Shown piece after piece: positions 1 through 8,957 of a stretch of 52,459 bases of DNA. The position numbers and the translations under genes are program-made. Position 1 is the first letter of the stretch; each line of letters starts with the position of its first letter. The notes beneath the pieces were generated by a model. The model ran no database searches. It saw only the letters and a list, made by a program, of their open reading frames with translations, and was not told the origin of the DNA. Origin of the DNA: an uncultured Duncaniella sp. (GTDB lineage Bacteria > Bacteroidota > Bacteroidia > Bacteroidales > Muribaculaceae); contig CAJTRI010000017.1 of the NCBI GenBank assembly GCA_910578615.1, positions 14,242-66,700 of the forward strand, written 5' to 3'.

Positions 1-769
1 TCGCATCCCGAGCCTCTTTCCGGGCTTTCTTCAATTCCTTCTGCCGGTTTTCCAATTGTGAGATTTTTGAAGACAGCTCTTCATCCTTCCGGGACTTATA
101 CGCGTCATAATTCATGGGATAAAAGCGTATACCGTCTGCCGACATCTCATATATCGCCGATATAAGATTAAGCAAAGTCCTGTCATGGCTCACAATGACC
201 AATGTCTGGGAAGATTGCAGGATATAGTCATAAAGCATTTCCCGTCCGGCCAAGTCCAGATGATTGGTCGGTTCGTCCATCAAGACTATTTCCGGCCGAT
301 TCAAAGTCATTCCGGCCAGAAACACCTTCGTTTTCTCACCACCACTCAGGACTTCCAATCTCGTATCCAATGAGAGATGCCCCACTTTCCATTTGGCAAG
401 AGCGCTGATGGCCTGTTCTTCAACATCCCATCTGTCATTTAGGCACACAAAATTATTTTCCGACACATCACCTTCCAAAATGGAGCGTAGTGCATGGATT
501 TGCTTGGAGACACCCAAGGCTTCCGCTACTGTCAGCGAATCATACTGCCCAAAATGTTGCGGGATAAAATAAGGCTCGCTCTCACAGATGACAGTGCCTG
601 ATGCAGGACTCAGCCGAAGTGCCATAATTTGTAAGAGAGTGGATTTTCCGCTACCGTTGTGTCCCGTGACGGCACATTTGACATTCTCAGAAACTGAAAG
701 ACTAATCCCTTGGAATAGAATCTCCTTGTCAGGATGAATATAAGTGACATCCTTCACCTGCAAACTCAT
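1..769 (-). CDS. ABC-F family ATP-binding protein (partial, N-terminal part)
   Basis: The frame runs off the left edge of the window; about 256 residues are visible, starting with MSLQVKDVTYIHPDKE. They contain a complete first ABC domain: Walker A GHNGSGKST near residue 40, signature LSGGEKTK near 150, and Walker B with the DEPTNHLD motif typical of ABC-F proteins, then the switch region IVSHD. A charged, Lys/Glu-rich stretch begins at the edge and looks like the start of the inter-domain linker. ABC-F proteins are soluble and act on ribosomes, as translation factors or antibiotic-protection proteins; which one this is cannot be told without the linker and second domain. No membrane segment is seen. 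It has its own promoter at 887-917 and is separated from the glycan locus by a terminator, so it is probably not part of that locus. Confidence 0.9.
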   Translation of the reverse strand, partial: MSLQVKDVTYIHPDKEILFQGISLSVSENVKCAVTGHNGSGKSTLLQIMALRLSPASGTVICESEPYFIPQHFGQYDSLTVAEALGVSKQIHALRSILEGDVSENNFVCLNDRWDVEEQAISALAKWKVGHLSLDTRLEVLSGGEKTKVFLAGMTLNRPEIVLMDEPTNHLDLAGREMLYDYILQSSQTLVIVSHDRTLLNLISAIYEMSADGIRFYPMNYDAYKSRKDEELSSKISQLENRQKELKKARKEARDA

Positions 770-886
770 AGTAATCAATAAATAAAAAGTAAAACCTTAC
801 TCAGGAATAAGCCTGTTTATTCCCGTTCTAATTGCGTATCTCTGGTTTTTCTTTTTATTACACAGTCACTATGGATTATATGAATG

Positions 887-917
887 CAAAGTTAGTGAAT
901 ATTACATTGACGGCAAA
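887..917 (-). promoter_or_regulatory. Bacteroidetes-type promoter of the ABC-F gene
   Basis: Read on the minus strand there is a -7 box TAACTTTG (887-894) and a -33 box TTTG (914-917) separated by 19 bases, close to the Bacteroidetes primary sigma consensus TTTG/TAnnTTTG. The predicted start of transcription is near 880, giving a leader of about 110 bases before the ATG at 769. Confidence 0.6.
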
Positions 918-946
918 ACAAAAAATGGCATGAATATCGATTAAAG

Positions 947-990
947 GCAAAAAAGACTCCTAATAGCTAATTTTTAGGAGTCTTTTTTGC
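947..990 (-). terminator. Intrinsic terminator downstream of the GH43 gene
   Basis: A perfect 17-base inverted repeat (gcaaaaaagactcctaa at 947-963, complement at 974-990) has a 10-base loop, and A/T runs sit inside the stem on both sides. For minus-strand transcripts leaving the GH43 gene (stop at 1048) the hairpin is followed by a U-run, so it should end the glycan locus transcript. Its symmetry means it could work in both directions. The rest of 770-1047 holds only the ABC-F promoter. Confidence 0.8.
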
Positions 991-1047
991 TGAAAACGGC
1001 CAATTGTAGTTTTATTCAGAGCCGTTTTAATCTATTTTATCATTTAG

Positions 1048-3051
1048 TCATTTGAACTGCCACCAGTCAAGGCTGACGCCTTCACCTTTAAAGACAAAGC
1101 ACAGGTCACACTGTGAATTGTCAATGTTTTCGGAAACACCGGCCTCATGCAGTCTGCCATGTGATGAATCCACATCCACTGCCGCGATAAGTCTTCCTGT
1201 GGACGAACCCTGACGTACCTCGATAATACCTTTTCCAGAGGCCATGAAATGACACCGTGACGGGTTGCGGGAGAAAGAGACACCCCTAACCATTGTAAGA
1301 CCCTCACTCTTGACTGGCATGGCCACCATATTGCCGGACTTGTCTCCGGGAACAAATTTCATGCCATGAGTAGCAACGGTCGTCTCGGCCTGCTGGACGG
1401 CAAACGGGTCAAGCGGTTTTATCTGTGACGGCCCTTCAAGAGTCTGGTCACCCATCGCTATATCAAGATTCTTCTCGTCAACCTTGATTTCATCCACAGA
1501 CACGTTTCTGAAACCGCCGTCAGTATTGAAGCTGTTTTGGAGTGACATGGTGTGATAGAAAAGATACCACTTACCGTTATATTTGTGAAGATGGGTGTGG
1601 TTATTGGAATAGTCGAACCCGTAATCACCCGGATTGGCAAGATAATGGTGATGATATTCCCAGCTGTCCGTGTCGAGAGGTGTCTTGCTGGTCATATAAC
1701 TCATCGAGCATATCGACGGTACCTCCCTTCCTGCGGGCCAGTCACCACGGTCTTTCCAATCGGTATTATATGTATACACATACGTCCCGTTTATATAGTT
1801 CAACTCATTGGCCTCAAAGTGATGCGGAGCCTTTATTTCCTTAATCTCGCTGTCAATGCTTGTCATATCGGCTCCGAGCCTCATGATACAGCTGTTTCCG
1901 GCGCCTATCGTGAGCCATCCTATCCCGTCAGAGTCAATCACGGCTCCGGGGTCAAACGGCACCTTGCAATTGCCGAGGCCCGGCGTGTTGGCATCGACAA
2001 GACTCTTTTCAAGCGGGCTTGTCCAAGGCCCTACCGGCGACGTGGCCGTTAGGACGCCGGTACCGAAACCACTGTTGGAGAAATAAAGATAGAAATGGGT
2101 CTTTCCGTCATCCTCCTGACGCTTCACAATCGAAGGTGCCCATGACGCCATAATCCAAGGCGCTATACTGCCTACATCTATAAGCCCGTGATAAGTCCAG
2201 TTGACCATATCGTCAGTGGACATCATGACAAGCGACTTGATACGTTCATATGTGTTCTTTCCATCCCGACCGACGCCTTCGTATTGCTGGTGGTCATTGG
2301 TTGCATAGACATATAGTCGACCGTCATGCTCCACTGCGGTAGGGTCGGCAGTAAACTGGAAGTCAAGCAGCGGATTCCCATGTCCCGTGGCAAGTTTTGG
2401 AGAAATCTCCGGGATGACCTCGCGATATTTGAAACAATCAAAATCCGCATGTCCCTTACCTTCCGCAAAAAGGGCTATATAGACATTATCTGAACCGCCG
2501 GACACACCTGACACAAGTCTATCGGTCTCCACATGTCCTGCCTCCTTGAACTTCACACCATCAGTCGAGTAATAAAAATTATATGATTCCGGGGTTCCTT
2601 TGACCTTCATTTCCACGAATCCATCGGGGACAGATTCACCCTCGGCGTCATGGTTTGACTTGCCGAGTTTGTAACGGAAATGGATTTTTCCCCCTGAAAC
2701 ATACATTCCGCAATTTGCATCAGGACTTCCATAGACAGCCACACCGGCAGCCGCTCCGTTTGAAACCTCGACACGAGTGGAAACCTGGAAATCCTTATGT
2801 TCCTGTCTACGGCCCACAAAAGCAGACTGCCCGGGACGCCCGGGTTTCAGTCTGAGAAAACCGCCACGCTCGGTAAGAGAATAGTCACCACGTTCCGTGT
2901 CGCCAAGCCGGCTCCATTCAATCCCGAGTTCGGAATTATTGAAATCCCAATCCGGGCTTTTTCGATCGCTTTTCGTTGAAGCATCAGCCATGACCGTCAT
3001 GCCACCGGCCATTATAAACAATGCTGTCAATGATGATAAGATTCTGTTCAT
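1048..3051 (-). CDS. Glycoside hydrolase family 43 protein with N-terminal sandwich and C-terminal CBM6-like domains
   Basis: This secreted protein has 667 residues and a signal peptide (MNRILSSLTALFIMAGG). Residues about 30-210 resemble the concanavalin-like beta-sandwich often joined to GH43 enzymes. The five-bladed GH43 domain follows: Asp236 in TADPTAVEHDG (general base), Asp367 in PFDPGAV (pKa modulator) and Glu413 in FEANE (general acid) are all present. The last 120 residues, ending in SLDWWQFK, look like a CBM6-type module. GH43 enzymes are inverting alpha-L-arabinofuranosidases, beta-xylosidases or arabinanases; in this locus arabinose removal is most likely, but the activity cannot be read from the sequence. 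It is the last gene of the locus before the terminator and has its own -7 box at 3092, so it may be transcribed separately. Confidence 0.88.
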   Translation of the reverse strand: MNRILSSLTALFIMAGGMTVMADASTKSDRKSPDWDFNNSELGIEWSRLGDTERGDYSLTERGGFLRLKPGRPGQSAFVGRRQEHKDFQVSTRVEVSNGAAAGVAVYGSPDANCGMYVSGGKIHFRYKLGKSNHDAEGESVPDGFVEMKVKGTPESYNFYYSTDGVKFKEAGHVETDRLVSGVSGGSDNVYIALFAEGKGHADFDCFKYREVIPEISPKLATGHGNPLLDFQFTADPTAVEHDGRLYVYATNDHQQYEGVGRDGKNTYERIKSLVMMSTDDMVNWTYHGLIDVGSIAPWIMASWAPSIVKRQEDDGKTHFYLYFSNSGFGTGVLTATSPVGPWTSPLEKSLVDANTPGLGNCKVPFDPGAVIDSDGIGWLTIGAGNSCIMRLGADMTSIDSEIKEIKAPHHFEANELNYINGTYVYTYNTDWKDRGDWPAGREVPSICSMSYMTSKTPLDTDSWEYHHHYLANPGDYGFDYSNNHTHLHKYNGKWYLFYHTMSLQNSFNTDGGFRNVSVDEIKVDEKNLDIAMGDQTLEGPSQIKPLDPFAVQQAETTVATHGMKFVPGDKSGNMVAMPVKSEGLTMVRGVSFSRNPSRCHFMASGKGIIEVRQGSSTGRLIAAVDVDSSHGRLHEAGVSENIDNSQCDLCFVFKGEGVSLDWWQFK

Positions 3052-3091
3052 TAAAATATTGTAATTTAAGGTTGCTCACTTGACCATATCG

Positions 3092-3099
3092 CAAAATTA
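3092..3099 (-). promoter_or_regulatory. Putative -7 box upstream of the GH43 gene
   Basis: TAATTTTG on the minus strand matches TAnnTTTG and would start transcription near 3085, about 34 bases before the ATG at 3051. No good -33 TTTG box is seen at 19-21 bases, so the promoter may need an activator. Confidence 0.45.
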
Positions 3100-3175
3100 G
3101 CCAAAACGACATAAAAAAGACCTGCCGCATCGTATATATTGGCCACACATTTCCGCCACTGACGGGCCAATAATG

Positions 3176-3214
3176 TTGCCGATATGATGTAAGAATGTTT
3201 CATCATATCGGCAA
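3176..3214 (-). repeat. Perfect 14-base inverted repeat between GH127 and GH43
   Basis: ttgccgatatgatg (3176-3189) is exactly complemented at 3201-3214 with an 11-base loop. It lies 37 bases past the GH127 stop. No U-run follows in the transcript direction, so it is more likely an mRNA 3'-end stabilizer or processing site than a strong intrinsic terminator. The remainder of 3052-3250 has only the -7 box. Confidence 0.6.
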
Positions 3215-3250
3215 GCATCTATTTAACAGCCTGTTAAGCTACCGGCCAGA

Positions 3251-5623
3251 TCAATGTCTCAGCATCCTGATATTATACACGCCTGGGATAGTATTGTTCT
3301 CCTTAGGCCTAAGCTCTATTCTGACAACTTTCTTATCCTTCAACAAATCACGGGGAATCATATAGGACACATCTGTAAATTCCTCCTTGTTCCATCTTCC
3401 GGCAAGGTTCTCAGAAGCTATCAAGGTGCCATCGATAATAATGTCAAAACGGCAATCTCCATTCTCATTTCCCCAATAGCCTATACGCAGCCTCAGATTG
3501 TCACTATCGCCGGTAGACATCTCATAGCTCACAAACCCGCCGGAACCGACTCCACGATAACTCTCGTCCATGAAGACGCCGTTGAACGATTTATCCGACT
3601 CCATCCGATGGTCAGCCTCGGGCTGCTGCTCGCCACATTCTATAACATCAACAGTTACGCGGTCAAGTTCAAGCTTAACGCGCTCGACCTCGGCTATCTT
3701 TCTGCGGCTTTCATCAAACTCAGCCCCGGTCATTGTCTGCCAGTAGACCGAATAACGGCTATCGTGTATGCCGGCAAACGGTTCAAGTTCGAGACCGGCA
3801 TATTCTTCTTGCCCGAACAGTCCAGGACTGGTATAGTGGAGGGGGCATCCTGCCACAGGTTTAAGATTCATAAGTTTCTCTTCAACCTCATCCCGGCCAC
3901 CAATTATAATAGGGGCTTCTGACAACGGGAGCAATCGTCCGCAAGCTATATGCGACCACCTGCCTTCGTCAGCCACAAGTCCGTCAAGATTCTCTTTTCC
4001 TGTCCTCGCGGCCAGCACTACCGGCCCGTGAAGTATGGAGATGAAATCTCTTACATTGGGCATCTCCTCTACGTATGTCTTCATCGGCAGTCCGATACGG
4101 ACTGTGTCGCCTGTCTCCCATCTTCTTGTGACCGACAAATAGGAGTCCTCACCTGTCACGTAGTCACATACCTCGCCATTCACGGTTATTCGCGGTCTCT
4201 CCACAGCCAGCCATGCCGGGCGACGAATCTTCAAGGTCATTGTGCACGGTTTGTCAAGAGAGAATACCAGCCTTGTTGATTCCTCAGCGGGAAAATCGGT
4301 CTCCTGTCTGAGAACCAGACCTTTCTCCTTCCATGACAATTCTGACGGGATAAAAAGATTGACGTAAAGTCCGTCATCGGAACGGGCATATATGAACTCT
4401 CCATATTTTCCGTGATTCTCCATGCCAGTCCCCACACAACACCACATCGCTTGGTCGGGAGCTGAATACACACGGTAATGCCTCGGTCTGGCAGACGTAA
4501 AATAGACATATCCCCCGTGTCCCGGATGCTGGGTGGAACGGATATGGTTATACAAGGCCCTTTCATAGAAATCCGCATATACGGCATCGGGATTCATTCG
4601 GAACAAACCCTCCGAAAGTTTCAGCATATTGTAGGTATTACATGATTCAGGGCCTTCGCGTTCCTCTATATACTCCCGGCATCCGCGTGCCGAAGGGAAA
4701 TGCTCACGCCGACTGTTACCACCGAAAGAAAGAGAGCGGTTTTTTACCACTGTCTCCCAGAAGAAACCTGCCGCCGAGGTAAAATCCTTATCGCCGGTAA
4801 CCTCTGCCACACGCTGATATCCCACAGCCTTCGGCACCTGGGTGTTCGCATGCATGTTGTCGAGATTGTCAATCCCGGCTACCATACTGTCAAACAATCT
4901 TTTGTGGGAAAACCGTATAGCCGTGTCAAGATATTTCCTGTCTCCCGTCATTTCGTAGGCATCCACATAAACCTCGTTCATCCCCCCGAACTCGTTATCA
5001 AGCATCTTCTCCATCTCCTCTTCACTGAGATTGGATATGACACCTATGCCCCAGTCACACAGATCGATAAACATCTTGCCGGCATCACTGTTACCTGTAT
5101 ATACACAGGCATCACGAAGACCGGCAAAGGTTTTATGCAGATTATACCACGGAACCCACCGGGTGTTGACCGCACCTCCGTCACCGGCCCTCACCTGCTC
5201 CCAGACGGCTTTGCCATCAGGGATGCCGCCTATATAGCCGTCTCCGTTAGCGTCCTGGCATCTTTTCAACTCACTGACTATAAAATCTACACGCCGCTTA
5301 CACTCCTTATCCCCAGTTGCCGCATAAGAGATAGCCAGAGCACTCAGATAATGTCCGGCAATATGTCCGTCAAGACCCGCCCAGTTTGAAAACGGTTCCG
5401 CACTGACAGGCAGACCGGCCTCTTTTAAAAACGGGGCAATCAGCCTGTCTGTGTCATATCTGAGCAATACCTCGATATTAAGGTCACACGCGGTCTTGAA
5501 CCCGCTGTCAAGGAGTCTGACATCATTCAGCGGAAACGTGCTTGCCTTAGGCTCCTCACACCATGCAGCCGGCGCCATGGAGGAAGCCAGCAATATCATA
5601 TTTATAATATAGACTATTCTCAT
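3251..5623 (-). CDS. Beta-L-arabinofuranosidase, GH127/GH146 (DUF1680) family
   Basis: The 790-residue secreted protein has a signal peptide ending near AAWCEE. The (alpha/alpha)6 barrel of the DUF1680 family starts near residue 30 (FPLNDVRLLDSGF). The zinc-cysteine catalytic centre known from HypBA1 of Bifidobacterium is conserved: Glu326 and Cys328 in PESCNTYN, then Cys395-Cys396 in MWCCVGTG. The family hydrolyses terminal beta-L-arabinofuranosyl residues. The PESCNTYNMLK and GTGMENHGKYGEF signatures remind me more of GH146 than of HypBA1, but I cannot separate the two families without alignment. The extra C-terminal portion (from about 640) looks like a beta-sandwich. It follows GH51 by 32 bases and is probably co-transcribed with it, so alpha- and beta-arabinofuranose removal are encoded side by side. 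Confidence 0.88.
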   Translation of the reverse strand: MRIVYIINMILLASSMAPAAWCEEPKASTFPLNDVRLLDSGFKTACDLNIEVLLRYDTDRLIAPFLKEAGLPVSAEPFSNWAGLDGHIAGHYLSALAISYAATGDKECKRRVDFIVSELKRCQDANGDGYIGGIPDGKAVWEQVRAGDGGAVNTRWVPWYNLHKTFAGLRDACVYTGNSDAGKMFIDLCDWGIGVISNLSEEEMEKMLDNEFGGMNEVYVDAYEMTGDRKYLDTAIRFSHKRLFDSMVAGIDNLDNMHANTQVPKAVGYQRVAEVTGDKDFTSAAGFFWETVVKNRSLSFGGNSRREHFPSARGCREYIEEREGPESCNTYNMLKLSEGLFRMNPDAVYADFYERALYNHIRSTQHPGHGGYVYFTSARPRHYRVYSAPDQAMWCCVGTGMENHGKYGEFIYARSDDGLYVNLFIPSELSWKEKGLVLRQETDFPAEESTRLVFSLDKPCTMTLKIRRPAWLAVERPRITVNGEVCDYVTGEDSYLSVTRRWETGDTVRIGLPMKTYVEEMPNVRDFISILHGPVVLAARTGKENLDGLVADEGRWSHIACGRLLPLSEAPIIIGGRDEVEEKLMNLKPVAGCPLHYTSPGLFGQEEYAGLELEPFAGIHDSRYSVYWQTMTGAEFDESRRKIAEVERVKLELDRVTVDVIECGEQQPEADHRMESDKSFNGVFMDESYRGVGSGGFVSYEMSTGDSDNLRLRIGYWGNENGDCRFDIIIDGTLIASENLAGRWNKEEFTDVSYMIPRDLLKDKKVVRIELRPKENNTIPGVYNIRMLRH

Positions 5624-5655
5624 TTCTCTGTTTTATATATAGCCATCGGGTGTAA

Positions 5656-7644
5656 TTAAGATCGCGATGACAATGAGAACCTGTATATGGCGAACGATTC
5701 GGGAGCGAGTGTGACAGACAACTCCGCATTTCGTCCTTTCACGACCACACCGCCGGTAACATCGTCAGTCTCTGTCTTTGACGACTTAAACCGATTTCCT
5801 GTGACAGATTCGTCCTTTGAAAACACAATCCGGCTCACGTCTTTGATCTTTGACTTTGCCGGCAGCTTTTCAAGATCCAACCTTAAATCCTGTGACTCAT
5901 TACCTACATTTACGACCTTGATCACATAAGAATCCGTCACCTTGTCATATACAGCACATGCATAAAGCCCGTTCTGTCCTTCCTGACCAGCCACAGGCCT
6001 GCCGTCCATAGTGACCGGCACCACGTTTGTTCCCTTGTTGAGAGAGAAAAGACGCTGTATCTCATAACTGTCTGTCAGACTGATATCGGAATTGTCAAAC
6101 CATATAAGGTCAGGCCCCCATTGCCATGCTTTTTTATTGGCAAACAGGGGCGCATATGTCGCCATAAGCACCACATCGGCGTTACGCTCCAATCCAGTCA
6201 TGAAGGCAGCCTCACAAATGGCGCTCCTATAAGAGCCGGAACCATGACAGGCATATTCCCCGGCAAAGACCTTGGGCGCTTTACGGTCATATCCGTCATA
6301 ACGCGATGCGTTGCCAAGAAACCATTTCTCATCCCTATAATAATGTTCGTCAACAAGATCTACCGCCATCCTGTCCATCTCGCGCCAGAGCATGTCAAAC
6401 TCGTCTCCGTCAGACGACGGCCCGGAACCACCTATAATCTTTATATCAGGGCATACGCTCCTCAGCCTGTCGACAAACGGTTTCATGCGGTCTACATATT
6501 CCCGTCCCCACTGTTCGTTGCCTAAGGCTACATATTTAAGTCCGAACGGGGCAGGATGCCCCATGTCGGCACGAAGGCGCCCCCATTTGGTCTTAACAGC
6601 GTCACCGTTGGCAAATTCCACAAGATCGACGGCATCGTCAACAAACCGGCAAAGGCTGTCAACAGGGGCATGTGCATACGCACCATTCTGACACTGGCAC
6701 ACCATCCCTACGTTAAGGACAGGAACTGGCTCGGCTCCGATCTCTTCTGCAAGAAGGAAATATTCATAAAATCCAAGTCCGTTTGACTGATAATAGTCAG
6801 GAGCGAGACGGTCTGGGAATGAATATTGCCAACGATTGACTATCGTAGGGCGGTTTTCCACCGGGCCAACCGTATTCTTCCATTGATAACGGTCATCCAT
6901 GGCCGTTCCCTCTACTATACATCCGCCGGGAAAGCGGAACACGCCGGGTTTGAGATCGCACAACGCCCCGGCCAGATCCTTACGCAGGCCGTTTTCGTGT
7001 CCTTTCCATGTCTCTACCGGGAAGAGTGATATATGCTCTACATCTACCATCCCGTCGTTCTGCCATTCAAGAACCAGACGCATCACACCTTTTTCCAAAG
7101 TCTTCTGTGACCTGAGCACTGATGTGTATTTCTTCCATTCAGACGAGGCGACCTCTACGACCTGTCGGGCAAGTACCTCATAATTAACATCAGGTGTGGG
7201 ATCGACAATCTCGATCTTCAATCTCCCGGTGCCACCTTTCGGCGCCCTTGCCCAAAGAGAGAGACGATAGTCCGCATCCTTGCATACACTCACACCAAAA
7301 TACCCCTCATTCTCTATTCCTGTGACTTTATGGGCGTGCCCCATGCTTCTGAGACGCACGTAGTGGGGATTGTTTTCAAACGGCCCGTCAGTCTTGATTT
7401 CGACATCTCCAAATGCCTTCCAACCCTGCAAGGGGTTGACAAACTCAAACGAGCGGTTCTTTATCATCTCGGCATACAGACCTCCGTCAGCGCCATAATT
7501 GATATCCTCAAAAAAAATGCCATACATTGTCGGAGAAACACCAGCCCCGATTTTGTCGGCCCTGATGTCAAGGACTGTCTGCGCCACGCCTATACCGGCT
7601 GTCAGAACAATCGACACCAGTGTTATCACATATTTAATCTTCAT
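5656..7644 (-). CDS. Alpha-L-arabinofuranosidase, GH51
   Basis: I start the gene at the ATG at 7644 (MKIKYVITLVSIVLTAGIGVAQ, a clear signal peptide); the open frame extends nine codons further only through a TTG. The 662-residue product opens with the GH51 landmark SPTMYGIFFEDINYGADGG. Residues about 60-210 form a CBM4-like insertion seen in many Bacteroidetes GH51 proteins. The barrel carries the acid/base Glu377 (ALGNEQWG) and nucleophile Glu463 (FAGEYACHG), and a C-terminal beta domain ends in SFAIYRFSL. GH51 enzymes are retaining and release alpha-L-arabinofuranose from side chains; a periplasmic location is inferred from the non-lipoprotein signal peptide. A long imperfect inverted repeat lies between it and the upstream secreted-protein gene. 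Confidence 0.92.
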   Translation of the reverse strand: MKIKYVITLVSIVLTAGIGVAQTVLDIRADKIGAGVSPTMYGIFFEDINYGADGGLYAEMIKNRSFEFVNPLQGWKAFGDVEIKTDGPFENNPHYVRLRSMGHAHKVTGIENEGYFGVSVCKDADYRLSLWARAPKGGTGRLKIEIVDPTPDVNYEVLARQVVEVASSEWKKYTSVLRSQKTLEKGVMRLVLEWQNDGMVDVEHISLFPVETWKGHENGLRKDLAGALCDLKPGVFRFPGGCIVEGTAMDDRYQWKNTVGPVENRPTIVNRWQYSFPDRLAPDYYQSNGLGFYEYFLLAEEIGAEPVPVLNVGMVCQCQNGAYAHAPVDSLCRFVDDAVDLVEFANGDAVKTKWGRLRADMGHPAPFGLKYVALGNEQWGREYVDRMKPFVDRLRSVCPDIKIIGGSGPSSDGDEFDMLWREMDRMAVDLVDEHYYRDEKWFLGNASRYDGYDRKAPKVFAGEYACHGSGSYRSAICEAAFMTGLERNADVVLMATYAPLFANKKAWQWGPDLIWFDNSDISLTDSYEIQRLFSLNKGTNVVPVTMDGRPVAGQEGQNGLYACAVYDKVTDSYVIKVVNVGNESQDLRLDLEKLPAKSKIKDVSRIVFSKDESVTGNRFKSSKTETDDVTGGVVVKGRNAELSVTLAPESFAIYRFSLSSRS

Positions 7645-7683
7645 AATCAGAATCCGGATTGCAGAAACCAAGATTCCGCAACC

Positions 7684-7786
7684 CGGATGTGACTCAGACT
7701 CATTAAAGATGACGAACCGAAAACTCTTTACCTAACGATTACTGAGAAACCAACTAAGAGTCTGATACATGCATGAGTCACACCCG
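7684..7786 (-). repeat. Long-range inverted repeat upstream of GH51
   Basis: cggatgtgactca (7684-7696) pairs with tgagtcacacccg (7774-7786) with one mismatch. Nested inside, cagactc (7695-7701) pairs with gagtctg (7758-7764). The transcript could fold a roughly 100-base hairpin with an internal bulge between the stop of the secreted protein (7807) and the GH51 start (7644). There is no U-run after it. Confidence 0.5.
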
Positions 7787-7806
7787 GACTGCAAAATCCT
7801 GCCAGT

Positions 7807-8745
7807 TTATCTTATAATAACCTTTTTGATATCAGAGCCTTTACGGCAGATATAGATACCCGCAGAGGGGGTATTGACCTTTACACCTTGGAGATTGTAA
7901 TATTCCACGGGACAGTCAGCTCCGTTGTCTGTCGAGATTCCTTCTATCCCCGTGGTACCGCTACGTAAAATCTCTACCTTGGTGACATTCACACCTTCGC
8001 CGGTAATGAAGAGACACTGGTTGTTATCGCTTGTGAGAGCGGCAACGTCATCAGCACCAAGCACAGCCGAAAGAGAGCCTGACTCTACGAGTCCGCCACC
8101 AAGTTCCACAAACGAAGGAAGTTTGACCACATTCCAATCTTTGCCAAGCATTCCTACGCCCATGCCGCCACCTGTCGTGGTGGTGTAGCTTACGCTGAGC
8201 CTGTCTCCTTCTTTCGGAGCGGCATATTGCAGGTCGCTTACAGGAACCTGAACCCCGTTTTCCCAATAGTCTATGGCCTTGTCACCTGACCACAGCACAT
8301 AGTCCTTGTCAGACACATCATCATCATTCTGGAAATATGCCGAGACAAGAACCAACTTGGAGCCTGACGCGCCTGATATAGAAAAGCTTGCGATATGGGC
8401 GCTACCGGCGGGATCGAGTTTGCAGACAACCTGGTCGGAACCTGGTTCTGAAATAGCCAACGATGCCTCAACACCTGCTGATTCGGCATAAGCAACCGAA
8501 AGAGACACGCTGTTGTCCGACTTCTCATAGTTTACCACCATTTCGGTAAACTTGCTGTAATCGGCATCACCTATCCACAGGGCGGCAGCACCCCATTCCT
8601 CTCCGAAAGTGATAGTCTTGGTAGCACCGTCATATGTTCCGGCTCCCCACATAGACAGATTGTCAAGATTGATCTCCAACGTAGCCGCTCCCGCACTTGC
8701 AGAAAGCGCGGCCACAGTGAAAAATGAAAGTAGATTTTTAAGCAT
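7807..8745 (-). CDS. Secreted protein with two beta-sandwich-like modules and a C-terminal sorting-like domain, function unknown
   Basis: I do not recognise this 312-residue protein as a named family. It has a signal peptide (MLKNLLSFFTVAALSASAGAA) and no catalytic motif I can see. Residues about 22-145 form one Ser/Val-rich beta module with two Trp (LSMWGAG, ALWIGD). Residues about 160-262 form a second one: VLWSGDKAIDYWENGVQV, GDRLSVSYTTT, NVVKLPSF and FITGEGVNVTKVEIL. The second follows a pattern I know from non-catalytic, probably sugar-binding modules of gut and rumen Bacteroidetes enzymes. The last 45 residues (PVEYYNLQGVKV, AGIYICRKG, KKVIIR) match the short C-terminal domain, often called type IX sorting-like, common in Muribaculaceae and Prevotella. 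Its place between GH31 and GH51, with its own -7 box, suggests a glycan-binding accessory. That role is inference. Confidence 0.6.
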   Translation of the reverse strand: MLKNLLSFFTVAALSASAGAATLEINLDNLSMWGAGTYDGATKTITFGEEWGAAALWIGDADYSKFTEMVVNYEKSDNSVSLSVAYAESAGVEASLAISEPGSDQVVCKLDPAGSAHIASFSISGASGSKLVLVSAYFQNDDDVSDKDYVLWSGDKAIDYWENGVQVPVSDLQYAAPKEGDRLSVSYTTTTGGGMGVGMLGKDWNVVKLPSFVELGGGLVESGSLSAVLGADDVAALTSDNNQCLFITGEGVNVTKVEILRSGTTGIEGISTDNGADCPVEYYNLQGVKVNTPSAGIYICRKGSDIKKVIIR

Positions 8746-8817
8746 TGTTTGATGGTTTTAGATAGTTTTGGTTATTGATTTCTGATCGTAATATGTGTAT
8801 ATTCCGAATTCTGCTGT

Positions 8818-8825
8818 CAAAATTA
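8818..8825 (-). promoter_or_regulatory. Putative -7 box upstream of the secreted-protein gene
   Basis: TAATTTTG on the minus strand would start transcription near 8811, leaving a leader of about 66 bases. No -33 box is at the usual spacing. The intergenic stretch 8746-8957 is very A/T-rich; a second TAAATTTG is at 8913-8920. No gene is credible in it. Confidence 0.4.
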
Positions 8826-8957
8826 TTATTGTTTTACAAAATCCGAGGATGCGTTTTGTTATATTATATACCATCATATGTCTATAAAAACAAAAAAACG
8901 AGTTAAATATAACAAATTTACATACTTCTAAACACCAATAAGCCAATGACGTCGTCA

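Noticed and set aside
7645..7671. Upstream TTG start for GH51 (likewise for GH31, the esterase, GH97 at 39323 and the ATPase at 43783)
   Set aside because: In each case an ATG a few codons downstream begins a proper signal peptide or conserved N-terminus, while the extra codons look random.
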